Positions 30,287 to 39,715 of a DNA stretch of 64,000 nucleotides are shown piece by piece (position 1 is the first letter of the stretch; every line of letters begins with the position of its first letter). A program made the translations under genes and the position numbers. The notes under the pieces were generated by a model. It did not search any database. It had not been told where the DNA came from and worked only from the letters and a program-made list of their open reading frames with translations. The stretch spans positions 89,446 to 153,445 of the forward strand of contig NW_001914866.1 in the NCBI RefSeq assembly GCF_000208925.1, in the 5' to 3' direction. This DNA comes from Entamoeba histolytica HM-1:IMSS. Its lineage: Eukaryota; Evosea; Mastigamoebida; Endamoebidae.

Positions 30287-30898
30287 AAAAAATAATTCAT
30301 AAAATAAAAAGTAGTTAATTAAGTATTAATAGAATTTTCATATATTCTTCCTAGCTCAGGGGAGACTAATCCCATCCCTGAGCTTATTAAAAAAGAGTAA
30401 TCTCTTTGTTAAACCTATTCTTTATGTTTTTCTTGCAAAATGAGGAAAGCACTTCTTTGCTTTATTTCTTCCTATTAAGGTTTTTCAAACTTCTTCTGCT
30501 TATTTCTTCTTTTTAAGCCTTTGTTTGTTTTCTACCTTAATTTTAAGGAATTTCATTTTTCTTATTTTATGAAAGAGAGAAGGAATCACTTTATTACTAC
30601 TGTATTACTTTGACTAATCTTCTTTTTAGTCTTCCTTTGACTAATCTTCTTTTTAGTCTTACTTTGACTAATCTTCTTTTAGTCATACCCACACTTCAGT
30701 AGATTCTTATATTACATCCATGTAATATTCTACTGTATTCTCTTGCTGCACCCTTTGCAGCTTCCCTAATACATTCCTAATTCAAAGGCACCGTCATAAC
30801 CAGATAATAACTGGGAGAGTCGAAGAATGAATTTGTACTAGGGTTTGTGTGTGGTGTTTCAGACGTGCCACCTTCGATCTAAAAAATAATTCATAAAA
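30287..30898 (+). mobile_element. SINE-like element, full copy with 18-bp target duplication
   Basis: The body is 30305-30880 (576 bp), flanked by an identical 18-bp direct repeat at 30287-30304 and 30881-30898, the mark of target-primed insertion. It has no ORF. It is a chain of inverted repeats: a 9-bp stem at 30353-30361/30376-30384, AAAGAG/CTCTTT near 30400, three 27-bp direct repeats (30609-30689) each with GACTAA...TTAGTC, a compound hairpin 30697-30735, GCTGCA/TGCAGC at 30745-30761, CCAG/CTGG at 30800-30814 and TCGAAG/CTTCGA at 30820-30877. Size, internal ~27-bp repeats and lack of coding fit EhSINE elements moved by EhLINEs. The exact family name was not determined. Confidence 0.8.
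30609..30689 (+). repeat. Three 27-bp tandem repeats inside the SINE-like element
   Basis: Units start at 30609, 30636 and 30663 and share TTTGACTAATCTTCTTTT. Each unit contains its own inverted repeat GACTAA/TTAGTC. The related copy at 60698-61296 has a single unit near 61026, so unit number varies between copies. Confidence 0.85.
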
Positions 30899-31078
30899 AA
30901 AAAAAGAGAAGAAGATAAAAGTTCTAAAACAAAAATAAATAACGAATAGAAGGACAAAAATAGAGTAGAAAGAATATTTCCAATGGAGGAGATTTAAAAA
31001 TAAAATAATAAATCTAAATTTTGGAATGAAAAAAGGAAAAATCTAACAAAAAAAAAATTAATAATCAGTTTACAAAAC

Positions 31079-34000
31079 ATGAATATTATTATAATTTCAT
31101 TGATTTGTATAGTATATGCACAACATAGAGCATGGTGTGATACAGATGATAATGGTAAATTACAATATATTGAAGATCCTGAATGGAAATGTATTTATAA
31201 AGAAGAGAATTATACATATCATGGATTTATAATTGCTTCAAATGATAAAAAAGAGATATTTGAAGTATATCCAGACTGTTGTTCACCTCATGAAGATGAA
31301 AGACAAACTTGGAGAAATACATTTACTATTATAGATGATTATATTATAAAACCAAAAGAATTAAGATTTGTTTTTGTTGGTAGAGAATTTAAAAGAGAAC
31401 ATACATTAATTACAATTGATGAAAAATTAACAGGTATTGATTGGTATATTAATACAGATAATATCATTCCTCGTTCTACTATTACTCTTAAAGGTAGAAA
31501 CGAAGATACAGAATTACATCCATACTATATTGAAGCTGTTACTTATAGATTCAATATTACTAGTCCAGCTACTAATGTAAGAGAAACTGTTTATTTGAAT
31601 TTTACAGCAGGATTTTCACCATTTGTAAATATAAGTGAAAATATTCAAGTTAAATTAATAAACCAAAGTGATGATATTGATGAATGTCAATACAGATATA
31701 CTAAAAGTAGTTCTGTATTTAATATGGGAACAGATAATTCTAATTTAAAAGTAATTAATATTTGTAGTGCTGGTATTCATCAAAGAATGGCAATTTGTAA
31801 AAAAGATGTTCCAGACAATTATATAGATTGTAGTTGTCAATATGAAAATTTTGAGTATGTCAATCATGCAATGGATTGTACTTATCTTAGTAAATATTAT
31901 ATATTTAAAGCTCGTCCATTACAAGAATTTATTCCACATGAATATTTATGGAATAGTTTAAGTACTGAAGGTGTTGAAACTCAACTTACTATTCCTAAAG
32001 GAAAGAATATGACATTTCAAGGAAATGTTGTGTTACCATCTGCACCTTTATTTATTTCTGGAACAATTTATTTTGTTGGAGGAATAACTATACAAAGAAC
32101 TGATGCTTTATATGACCTTGGTAACTTCTTTATTTCAAATATAAATATTGAAACAAATATAGATGAATCTCCTATATTTTTTATTGGTAAATGTGCTATG
32201 GATCCAAATGAATGTGACAAATTATTTAAGGAAAGTAGAATAAAAGAAGAAAATTGTGGAGGTACAAAGTCAAGATTTATTCCATATAGTAGTAATCTTG
32301 GGTGTAAATGTGTACAAAAAGGAAAAAATACTTATATTCAATCTGATTGTTCTATTTCATCAAAACAACGTTTAAATAGACTAGAATTAGTACTTACAGG
32401 AGATTATGAAAGTGGAAATGATTCTGTTTATTGGAAAAGTTTAAATATAAATCCATTGAATATTCCACCAAATAACAGTATTTCTATAACTGGCAAAGAA
32501 ATAATTATTGAAGGAGATTGTAATTTTACAAGTCTTAATACAGTTCAACTTCATAGCATATTAAGGTGTGGTAGACTTATTATGAGTTCAAAAACACGAA
32601 TTGTTGGATATAATGGAAGTGAACTAAGAACATATTCTATTGATATTGATGGTGAAGTAAATAATCTTAATGAAGATGCTCTAATTCATATGTCTGAAGG
32701 AAAGTTTTCTTCAGACAGTTCTTTAGTATTAACTCTTACTACTACAAACACTAAATGCTTTGAATTAGCAAGCTCTTTTCTTGACTTAAATTATGGAATG
32801 AATGGTATTAATGTTACTGATAATGAATATACACTTCTAGTTCTTGACAGAATAGTTAGAGTATGTCCTAAAGATAATTTAGATGATGAAATTAAATGTT
32901 ATCCAACTGAGTCCAGTTTAGAATCATTTAAATATGACCAATGTCCATGTGATGGAGAGCATTGTTTCTATTATATGGATAAATTGAGATATAAACATAT
33001 TATGCTTCATAATGATAGGTCATTAACAGGTACTATTAATGCTGACTCAGACTTAACTATTGGTTCTTATGGACATGCATCTATTCTCAGTATTAATGCA
33101 ACTAATAGCATAACACTTACACTAAAAGGAGATTTAACTTTTAGCTATATATCAAAATTATGTAACACTTTCATTGTTGATGGTGGGAAGGTAGTGGTTA
33201 GTGGAAATGAAATACAAGTCCTTGTCATTTCTAATAAAGGTAGTAGTTCTATTACGTTTACTAGCAAAATAGCTTTTATTAAGTTAGATGCTAAAAAATC
33301 TATTGATATTAAAATGAATGATGGAATTGTGTCAATGCAGACAGGAAGATTAAATGATCTTAACGGTAAAATTGTAGCAGACAAAACAGAAGGGTGTATG
33401 ATTGGTGCATTTTCTAGTAATAGTTACAGTTGTCTAAGTTGTGGAGAAGGAATAATTAATGGAACATGTGTTTCACATGTTGAAGTTGAAAACTGCCAGT
33501 CATATCACACTTTAGGTCATTGTATTGAATGTGTTAATGGTTATTTTCTTAGTGATAAGTGTTTACCTTGTTCATCTAATTGTAATAAATGTATTAATAA
33601 TAATCAATGTTTACAATGTAAAGATGGATATAAATTGTCAGATGGTCAGTGTAAAGAAGAAACTGCTTCTGATTGTTTACTTTATTATAATAATAAGTGT
33701 GTTAAATGTGAGGAAGGTAAATATTCTATCGATAATATTAATTGTAAAGGGAATTGTGGAGAGAATTGTGTCCAATGTTATAAAAGTGATAATGATAAAA
33801 GTAAATGTACTATATGTGAAGATGGATTTGTTTTATTTAATAATGAATGTTTAAATTCTTCTGATGTTAGTAATTCACAATATTTTAATTCAATTATAGG
33901 TAATACTGGTGTAGAATGTAAATCAGGTTATGTTCTTGTTGATGGATCATGTCAAAGTTGTTCTTCATATCATCATGATGAAGATTGTAATGCATGTGAC

Positions 34001-36271
34001 TTAAATCAATGTCTAAGTTGTAAAAATAAGTTATTATTAAATGGTGTTTGTACAGTAAGTTCGGACAATTGTAACAATATAACAAATTCAAAATGTTTCT
34101 TATGTAAAGAACAGTATTACAAAAAAGAAAATTGTCAAGAATGTGGGCAAGGTTGTAAAGTATGCGATGAAACAGGAACATGTCTTGAGTGTATTAATGA
34201 ATCAGCTTTATTAAAAGGAGGGATATGTGAAGATAAAGAAACTATTAAAACTCAATCTATAACAGAAAATGAATTTGATATAACATCAGAAGAATGTGAG
34301 ATTATTCATTATGGTTCATGTTTACGATGTAAAGACGGATATTATGCATCAAATGGAATATGTAAAAAATGTAATGAGAATTGTGGTTCATGTGTAATCA
34401 ATTCAACGTATTGTATGTCATGTCCAAGTGGTGGATATGTACTAAGTGAAAATACTTGTTACTTAGGAAATGAACTTGCAGTTTCATGTAAACAAAAAAC
34501 ATTAAGTAAATTAGGGTGTGCTGTTTGTAACGATGGGTATTACAAAAAAGTTTCTTTATGTTTCAGTTGTCCAAATTCAATGAAAACATGTCTTGGACCA
34601 AACCAAGCAATTAGTTGTAAAAAAGACTATTTCTTATACAAAATGCAATGTGAAGCTTATGAAGATCTTGAGCATTGCAATACAACATATGAATATGGTT
34701 GTCGTACATGTGTTGATGGGTATTATGTGTTTGATTCTCATTGTATGAAATGCAGAGATAATTGTCATCAATGTCGAGGAGAAGAATGTATTATATGTGA
34801 TAATGATTATATTAATAGTGCAGGTGTATGTAAATATTATAAAACAATAGAACATTGTAAAGCAGCTAATGGAATTGAATGTACTAAATGTGAAAGCAAT
34901 TATATAGTCCAAAATGGAGATTGTAAAAAGAAATCATATTGGTATATATATATGATTATTGGAATATGTATTCTTTTTATTATCTTAATTTTTGTAGTTA
35001 TTATAGCGTATTATTATTTTAAGAAAAGTATGAAAATTAAACAAAATGATATTATGAAAATTAAAGATTTAAAAGAAAGAGACATTGAGTTAGTTTATGC
35101 TTGTGACTTTTTAATAACAGACCATCCTAGGTTTGAATTTTTTGATGACAACCAATTAATTGTTGGAGAAACAAGAGAATTTAACCAAATTATTGGTAAT
35201 GTAGGAAAAGAAAGAATTAAATTACAACCAACTGTAGTTTTAAATGAAAAAATAGAATTAACTGTAGAACCAAAGTTAGTTATTTTAAGTAAAGGTAAAT
35301 GTGTTACTTTTCATTATACAATTAAACCACTTTGTTCTACCCATATCACTGAGTCTGTTGTTATTAATATTCTTCATTTTAATGATAATAGAGAAGAATC
35401 TTTGAAAGTTGATATTGAAGGAATGACTAATATTACTAATATACTTGATTTTGATGAACTAGAAATAAAAAAGAAAGTTGGTGAAGGTTCTTTTGGTATT
35501 GTCTATAAAGGATTTTTCAGAGGGGAGAGTGTTGCTATTAAAACACTAAAGTCAGATTCTATGTTAGATGAGCAATTAGATGAATTTAAAAAAGAAGTGT
35601 CAATGTTAGATAAATTTAGAAGTGAGTACATAGTTCATTTCTATGGAGCAGTATTTATTCCTAATAAAATATGTATGGTAACAGAATATGCTAAGTATGG
35701 TTCTTTATTTCATCTTATATTTAAACAAGGAATGAAAAAATTACCTAAAGAAGCTGTTAGAATCAAAATTTGTATGGATGCTGCAAGAGGAATTGAATAC
35801 CTTCATCAAAATGGGATATTACATAGAGATATTAAACCAGATAATCTTCTTATATTCTCATTAGATAAAAATGTTCCTGTATTTGCTAAAATAACAGATT
35901 TTGGGTCATCAAGAAATATCAATTCAATGATGACTAATATGACTTTTACTAAAGGTATTGGCACACCAGTTTATATGGCTCCTGAAGTACTTGATCAAAG
36001 TAGATATAAAACAGCTGCAGATGTATTTTCATTATCTGTAACAATGTTTGAAACAATGAAATGGGGACCTGCCTATCCAAAAGAACAATTTAAATATCCA
36101 TGGCAAATTGCACAATTTGTTTCTGATAAAAAACGTCCTTCTAAACCAGATAATATGAGGCAAGAAATTTATGATATTATTTCCAATGGATGGTTAGATG
36201 ATAGTAGGCATAGATCAAGTATAGAAACTATTGTCCAACAATTGGGAAAGTACAATACAGTTTATCAATAA
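31079..36271 (+). CDS. Transmembrane receptor kinase of the Entamoeba TMK family
   Basis: 1730 residues. A signal peptide (1-~15) is followed by a ~760-residue ectodomain with beta-rich repeats and N-glycosylation sites, then a Cys-rich region (~780-1285) of many CXXC knots like the furin/laminin-type repeats of TMKs. A membrane segment (~1286-1315, MIIGICILFIILIFVVIIAY) leads to an MSP-like beta domain (~1340-1450) and a protein kinase (~1460-1730). Kinase motifs are complete: GEGSFG, AIK, HRDIKPDN (~1582), DFGSS (~1606) and APE, so it should be active. The TKL-like/dual-specificity type is inferred. TMKs are proposed environmental and phagocytic receptors. The SINE-like insertion ends 180 bp upstream. 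Confidence 0.93.
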   Translation: MNIIIISLICIVYAQHRAWCDTDDNGKLQYIEDPEWKCIYKEENYTYHGFIIASNDKKEIFEVYPDCCSPHEDERQTWRNTFTIIDDYIIKPKELRFVFVGREFKREHTLITIDEKLTGIDWYINTDNIIPRSTITLKGRNEDTELHPYYIEAVTYRFNITSPATNVRETVYLNFTAGFSPFVNISENIQVKLINQSDDIDECQYRYTKSSSVFNMGTDNSNLKVINICSAGIHQRMAICKKDVPDNYIDCSCQYENFEYVNHAMDCTYLSKYYIFKARPLQEFIPHEYLWNSLSTEGVETQLTIPKGKNMTFQGNVVLPSAPLFISGTIYFVGGITIQRTDALYDLGNFFISNINIETNIDESPIFFIGKCAMDPNECDKLFKESRIKEENCGGTKSRFIPYSSNLGCKCVQKGKNTYIQSDCSISSKQRLNRLELVLTGDYESGNDSVYWKSLNINPLNIPPNNSISITGKEIIIEGDCNFTSLNTVQLHSILRCGRLIMSSKTRIVGYNGSELRTYSIDIDGEVNNLNEDALIHMSEGKFSSDSSLVLTLTTTNTKCFELASSFLDLNYGMNGINVTDNEYTLLVLDRIVRVCPKDNLDDEIKCYPTESSLESFKYDQCPCDGEHCFYYMDKLRYKHIMLHNDRSLTGTINADSDLTIGSYGHASILSINATNSITLTLKGDLTFSYISKLCNTFIVDGGKVVVSGNEIQVLVISNKGSSSITFTSKIAFIKLDAKKSIDIKMNDGIVSMQTGRLNDLNGKIVADKTEGCMIGAFSSNSYSCLSCGEGIINGTCVSHVEVENCQSYHTLGHCIECVNGYFLSDKCLPCSSNCNKCINNNQCLQCKDGYKLSDGQCKEETASDCLLYYNNKCVKCEEGKYSIDNINCKGNCGENCVQCYKSDNDKSKCTICEDGFVLFNNECLNSSDVSNSQYFNSIIGNTGVECKSGYVLVDGSCQSCSSYHHDEDCNACDLNQCLSCKNKLLLNGVCTVSSDNCNNITNSKCFLCKEQYYKKENCQECGQGCKVCDETGTCLECINESALLKGGICEDKETIKTQSITENEFDITSEECEIIHYGSCLRCKDGYYASNGICKKCNENCGSCVINSTYCMSCPSGGYVLSENTCYLGNELAVSCKQKTLSKLGCAVCNDGYYKKVSLCFSCPNSMKTCLGPNQAISCKKDYFLYKMQCEAYEDLEHCNTTYEYGCRTCVDGYYVFDSHCMKCRDNCHQCRGEECIICDNDYINSAGVCKYYKTIEHCKAANGIECTKCESNYIVQNGDCKKKSYWYIYMIIGICILFIILIFVVIIAYYYFKKSMKIKQNDIMKIKDLKERDIELVYACDFLITDHPRFEFFDDNQLIVGETREFNQIIGNVGKERIKLQPTVVLNEKIELTVEPKLVILSKGKCVTFHYTIKPLCSTHITESVVINILHFNDNREESLKVDIEGMTNITNILDFDELEIKKKVGEGSFGIVYKGFFRGESVAIKTLKSDSMLDEQLDEFKKEVSMLDKFRSEYIVHFYGAVFIPNKICMVTEYAKYGSLFHLIFKQGMKKLPKEAVRIKICMDAARGIEYLHQNGILHRDIKPDNLLIFSLDKNVPVFAKITDFGSSRNINSMMTNMTFTKGIGTPVYMAPEVLDQSRYKTAADVFSLSVTMFETMKWGPAYPKEQFKYPWQIAQFVSDKKRPSKPDNMRQEIYDIISNGWLDDSRHRSSIETIVQQLGKYNTVYQ

Positions 36272-36362
36272 TTCAGTTAATTTCATGTAAAACACTACCA
36301 TTCAAAGAATAAAAAAGTATTAAAATTAATAAATGAATGATAAATAATCTTTTGTAGAATAA

Positions 36363-37583
36363 CTACCATAAAGGTGGAGATTCTAACCATAAAGAAGGTG
36401 CTACAGAATCAGACCAATTAAGAAGCTCATTTGTTAGATTTATTTGAATGTCTTTAGATAAAAATACATTAGATAAAGCAACAAATTCTATATCACCAGT
36501 TCTATTATGTAATAAGTAATAATAATCTGATTTAATAAATTCATTAGTATAATTTCTTGAAAATGCATTTGCAATATCTCTTTTCATTTGTTTTGTTAAA
36601 TTTCCTTCAATATACATTTGATGATTTTTAGTTACTACTAAAGCCAATAATTTATTTTCTACTATCATTGGATTTTTTAAAATAACATCTTCAAGAGGAA
36701 TATCTTCTAAATATGATTCAATATCATTACATAACATATTTAATGAAACAATAGACTCAGGTAATGTTGAAATTGCAACAATAGTAACTCCTTTTTTTAT
36801 AAAATCAAAATAACTTTGAACAAATCCATCTTCATTAAAATCAGATAAACATATTGGTTGAAGAACTTTCTTTCCTACTCTTCTCATTGTATTAATATGA
36901 GTAATTAATGTTATTATGTCACGTGAAGATAATTTTGCATTATTTCTTCCACGAGCAAAGACAATTTGTTCATTTTTAAAAATTAAAACAAAAATAATAC
37001 CATCTTTATCCATTTGTTTTTCAATAACTTTTACTGAAGACTCAATATGTTCTTCAATAAACCTTCTTTGTTCAACCAGAAGAGGATAAATTGTTGTACA
37101 ATTAACGCTACATCCAATACAATTATTAGCTGTTTTTAATGCATTTTTAAGTAATGAATAATGTCCACTAATTACTCTTCTTACATCATAATTACTCGAA
37201 GAGTCTAATGTTTGTTTTATTGTTGGCATTGGAATAAATGAATGAAGTACATGTGATACAATAGAACATTGTGCACGTAAAACTTTACAACTTTCGTTTG
37301 TTTGAGAAATGATACAATACCATAATGGTGAATCTGTTTCAAATATTATTAGTGCTTCATTAATAATTTTAACTTCTTTAATTGGATCATTATTGGTATA
37401 AGATATAATCCCTGTTAATGTTGCACAATATGATGATAAAAGAAGTACATTTCCATATCTTGAAAATACTGGTTTACCAGCTGGTGTAAATATCATACAT
37501 TGTTTTTTATGTAAATGAAATTTTGGGTCAGTTGGGTCTTCTTCATAATGACGAAGCCATTTCTCTTTTTGGTCTTCTTCCAT
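36363..37583 (-). CDS. MON1: Vacuolar fusion protein Mon1
   Basis: 406 residues. The Mon1 signature opens the protein: HLHKKQCMIFTPAGKPVFSR followed by YGN and LSSYCATLTGIISY, the first longin domain. Further longin-type strands run to the C-terminus (SVAPSLWLESPPLW end). With Ccz1, Mon1 forms the exchange factor that activates Rab7 and drives early-to-late endosome or phagosome conversion. It is shorter than animal and yeast Mon1 (500-650), mostly because the acidic N-terminal extension is missing. Convergent with the TMK gene, 91 bp apart. Confidence 0.88.
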   Translation of the reverse strand: MEEDQKEKWLRHYEEDPTDPKFHLHKKQCMIFTPAGKPVFSRYGNVLLLSSYCATLTGIISYTNNDPIKEVKIINEALIIFETDSPLWYCIISQTNESCKVLRAQCSIVSHVLHSFIPMPTIKQTLDSSSNYDVRRVISGHYSLLKNALKTANNCIGCSVNCTTIYPLLVEQRRFIEEHIESSVKVIEKQMDKDGIIFVLIFKNEQIVFARGRNNAKLSSRDIITLITHINTMRRVGKKVLQPICLSDFNEDGFVQSYFDFIKKGVTIVAISTLPESIVSLNMLCNDIESYLEDIPLEDVILKNPMIVENKLLALVVTKNHQMYIEGNLTKQMKRDIANAFSRNYTNEFIKSDYYYLLHNRTGDIEFVALSNVFLSKDIQINLTNELLNWSDSVAPSLWLESPPLW

Positions 37584-37674
37584 AATAAAAGAACTAATAT
37601 TTAAAGTTCCCTTTTAAATTTTTTTTTTCTAATGTTCTTAAACAAAATCAAATAATACAATTAAAAGTATTGAA

Positions 37675-38256
37675 TTAAACACCATTTGAACCAGAGGCAA
37701 ATCGTTGTGACGTCATTTGGTGACTCATTTTATCTAGGCATTGAACTTCAATTTCTTTTGAACCAATTACATGATTAACATAACTAAATAAAGTCTTTCC
37801 TTCTATAAAACGACCATTTTGATTTAATTTAATAAAAACACTAACAGGTCCAGGTGAATGTGGTGGTGTAATTGCAATTATTGTATTAGCATCAATATAT
37901 TGTCCAACAACTTCTAAAGTCCCAAACTTAACAATATACCTTCCATTTGATTCAGGGAAATTCCCTTGTAATGTGACATGGGTACCACCTGATGTATATC
38001 CTTCTTGAGGATGAATATCATTAATTTCTAAAGTTGGATGACTAATAAAATATCTAAGTTTACTTGTTTCTTTAAGTGATAAATCATTTAAAGAAAGTAA
38101 TGGATCAATAACATCTCCATTATACACAAAACATATCGTCTCTTTTGGAACTCTTTTATTATAAGAAATTAACTGTGCTATTTCATCTATTGTCTCAACT
38201 TTTTCAGTCAATTGAAATTGTTCATAATGACCATCAACAAAAGTTTCTACAATCAT
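37675..38256 (-). CDS. Ubiquitin-like plus IPT/TIG domain protein
   Basis: 193 residues. Residues 1-~75 look like a ubiquitin fold (IVETFVDGHYEQFQLTEKVETIDEIAQ, then ICFVYNGDVIDPLLSLNDLS, the usual strand-helix-strand order). Residues ~78-165 form an IPT/TIG immunoglobulin-like domain (LEINDIHPQEGYTSGGTHVT and TIIAITPPHSPGPVSVFIK). TIG domains occur in transcription factors and cell-surface receptors; here there is no signal peptide or membrane segment. The pairing is uncommon and the function is not known. The stop lies 92 bp upstream of the Mon1 start, on the same strand. Confidence 0.72.
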   Translation of the reverse strand: MIVETFVDGHYEQFQLTEKVETIDEIAQLISYNKRVPKETICFVYNGDVIDPLLSLNDLSLKETSKLRYFISHPTLEINDIHPQEGYTSGGTHVTLQGNFPESNGRYIVKFGTLEVVGQYIDANTIIAITPPHSPGPVSVFIKLNQNGRFIEGKTLFSYVNHVIGSKEIEVQCLDKMSHQMTSQRFASGSNGV

Positions 38257-38539
38257 TTAATAATTCTTTTTTAGTTTTTTTTTTCTAATTATTAGTTACA
38301 TTTAATCAATTAATCAGTTTGATGTTTTTAAATCTTGGTTAATACCTTTAATTGAAGAGCTTTATATCACTTTTGAGTAATAATTACTTTCAACACCTTT
38401 TTATTTACAAAAATATATTAATAAACCCCAAGATTGGTTTTTATCAATTTTCTTATGTTTTTTTATTCATTTTGTCAAATAAAAAATTAAAATGAAAAGA
38501 TGAAAAAATAAAGAAAAAAACCCTAAATTGTTATTTACA

Positions 38540-39685
38540 ATGTCATTACAAACACAAACACCATCACAATTATTACAATCATTTACTACCCGAACAACTG
38601 ACTATAATCAATTAATTAATTCTGTTGGAATTAATGCTATTACACCTCAACAAATTCAACGAATAGAAAAATTAAGTGGTAAAGCACCACATCATTATCT
38701 TTCTAGAGGAGTTTTCTTAGCAGAAAAGTCATTAGATAAATTTTTAGATGATGTTGAAGCAAAGAAACCAACTTTTATTTTTATACAAAAATATCCACAA
38801 AAAGAAGTTGCTTTAGAAGAGTATATTACATTGGAATTTGCTCGTTATCTTCAAGATGCTTTTAATATTCAAGTAATTATTCAAATATTAGATGATATAA
38901 AAGTATTAAATAGAGAGGCAACAATAAATGAAGCAAGTAAAATGTCAAATGATTTAATGAAGTATATTCTTGCATTTGGATTTAATGAAGATAAAACATT
39001 TATTTATACTGACTATCAATATTTCGGAAAAATGTATAGAACAATTTCATTAGTAGAAAAAGCAACTGCTTATAATGTAGTTCAACCATTTTTTAACTTT
39101 GAATATTCAGATAATATTGGTAAATTAGCATCACCATCAATTATGACAGCTTCAATGTTTTCTCAATCTTATTCTCACTTTTTTTCTTCTCCTGCTCGTT
39201 GTTTAGTTCTTGACTCAATAAAAAATGTTCAGTTCCATTCAATTATTGATCAAATTGCTACTACTCTTAATTTCATTCAACCAACTGTTCTCTTCCATAA
39301 AATGGTTCCTTTATTATCTGGAGTAACTAAATTTGATATACCATCTGATCACAATTCAATTCTTCTTTCTGATAATGCTAAACAAGTAGAACGTAAAATT
39401 AATAAACTTGCTTTTTCTGGTGGAAGAAATACTACTGAAGAACATAAAAAACTTGGTGGTCAATGTGATATTGATGTTTCTTTCCAATTACTTAATATCT
39501 TCTCTTCTGATAATGCACAAGTAAAAGATGTAGAAGAAAAATATTCAAAAGGAGAATTATTATCTGGAGAACTTAAAAAAATTGTTAGTGCTTCAATGAA
39601 AGATTTTATTGTTGCTTATGACGCTAAGAAGAAACCAATTACAACAGCATATCTTAAAGCTTACATATCAAAAACTAAGTTTTAA
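38540..39685 (+). CDS. Tryptophanyl-tRNA synthetase homologue lacking both catalytic signatures
   Basis: 381 residues from the ATG at 38540. The eukaryotic TrpRS fold is clear: RYLQDAFNIQVIIQILDD, then LAFGFNEDKTFIYTD, and the C-terminal KINKLAFSGGRNTTEEHKKL plus DIDVSFQLLNIF and SGELLSGELK-like blocks. But the class I HIGH region is replaced by IQKYPQKEVALEEYITLEF (residues 82-100), the IDQDPYFR tryptophan-site segment reads LDSIKNVQFHSI (224-235), and the KMSAS loop reads KFDIPSDHNS (265-274). It therefore probably cannot activate tryptophan. It may be a regulatory or repurposed paralogue. The frame is open to 38528 but only by non-ATG codons. No tRNA gene is nearby. Confidence 0.85.
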   Translation: MSLQTQTPSQLLQSFTTRTTDYNQLINSVGINAITPQQIQRIEKLSGKAPHHYLSRGVFLAEKSLDKFLDDVEAKKPTFIFIQKYPQKEVALEEYITLEFARYLQDAFNIQVIIQILDDIKVLNREATINEASKMSNDLMKYILAFGFNEDKTFIYTDYQYFGKMYRTISLVEKATAYNVVQPFFNFEYSDNIGKLASPSIMTASMFSQSYSHFFSSPARCLVLDSIKNVQFHSIIDQIATTLNFIQPTVLFHKMVPLLSGVTKFDIPSDHNSILLSDNAKQVERKINKLAFSGGRNTTEEHKKLGGQCDIDVSFQLLNIFSSDNAQVKDVEEKYSKGELLSGELKKIVSASMKDFIVAYDAKKKPITTAYLKAYISKTKF

Positions 39686-39715
39686 TTGACTTCTTTTGAA
39701 GTAATGAATTAAATT

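Noticed and set aside
30352..30362. tRNA A-box-like TAGCTCAGGGG in the SINE-like element
   Set aside because: No B box follows at a suitable distance, and the bases are already part of a perfect 9-bp hairpin. The related copy lacks the motif.
33894..34181. 95-codon antisense frame inside the TMK gene
   Set aside because: It is a shadow of the Cys-rich repeats, with low-complexity His/Tyr/Leu composition.
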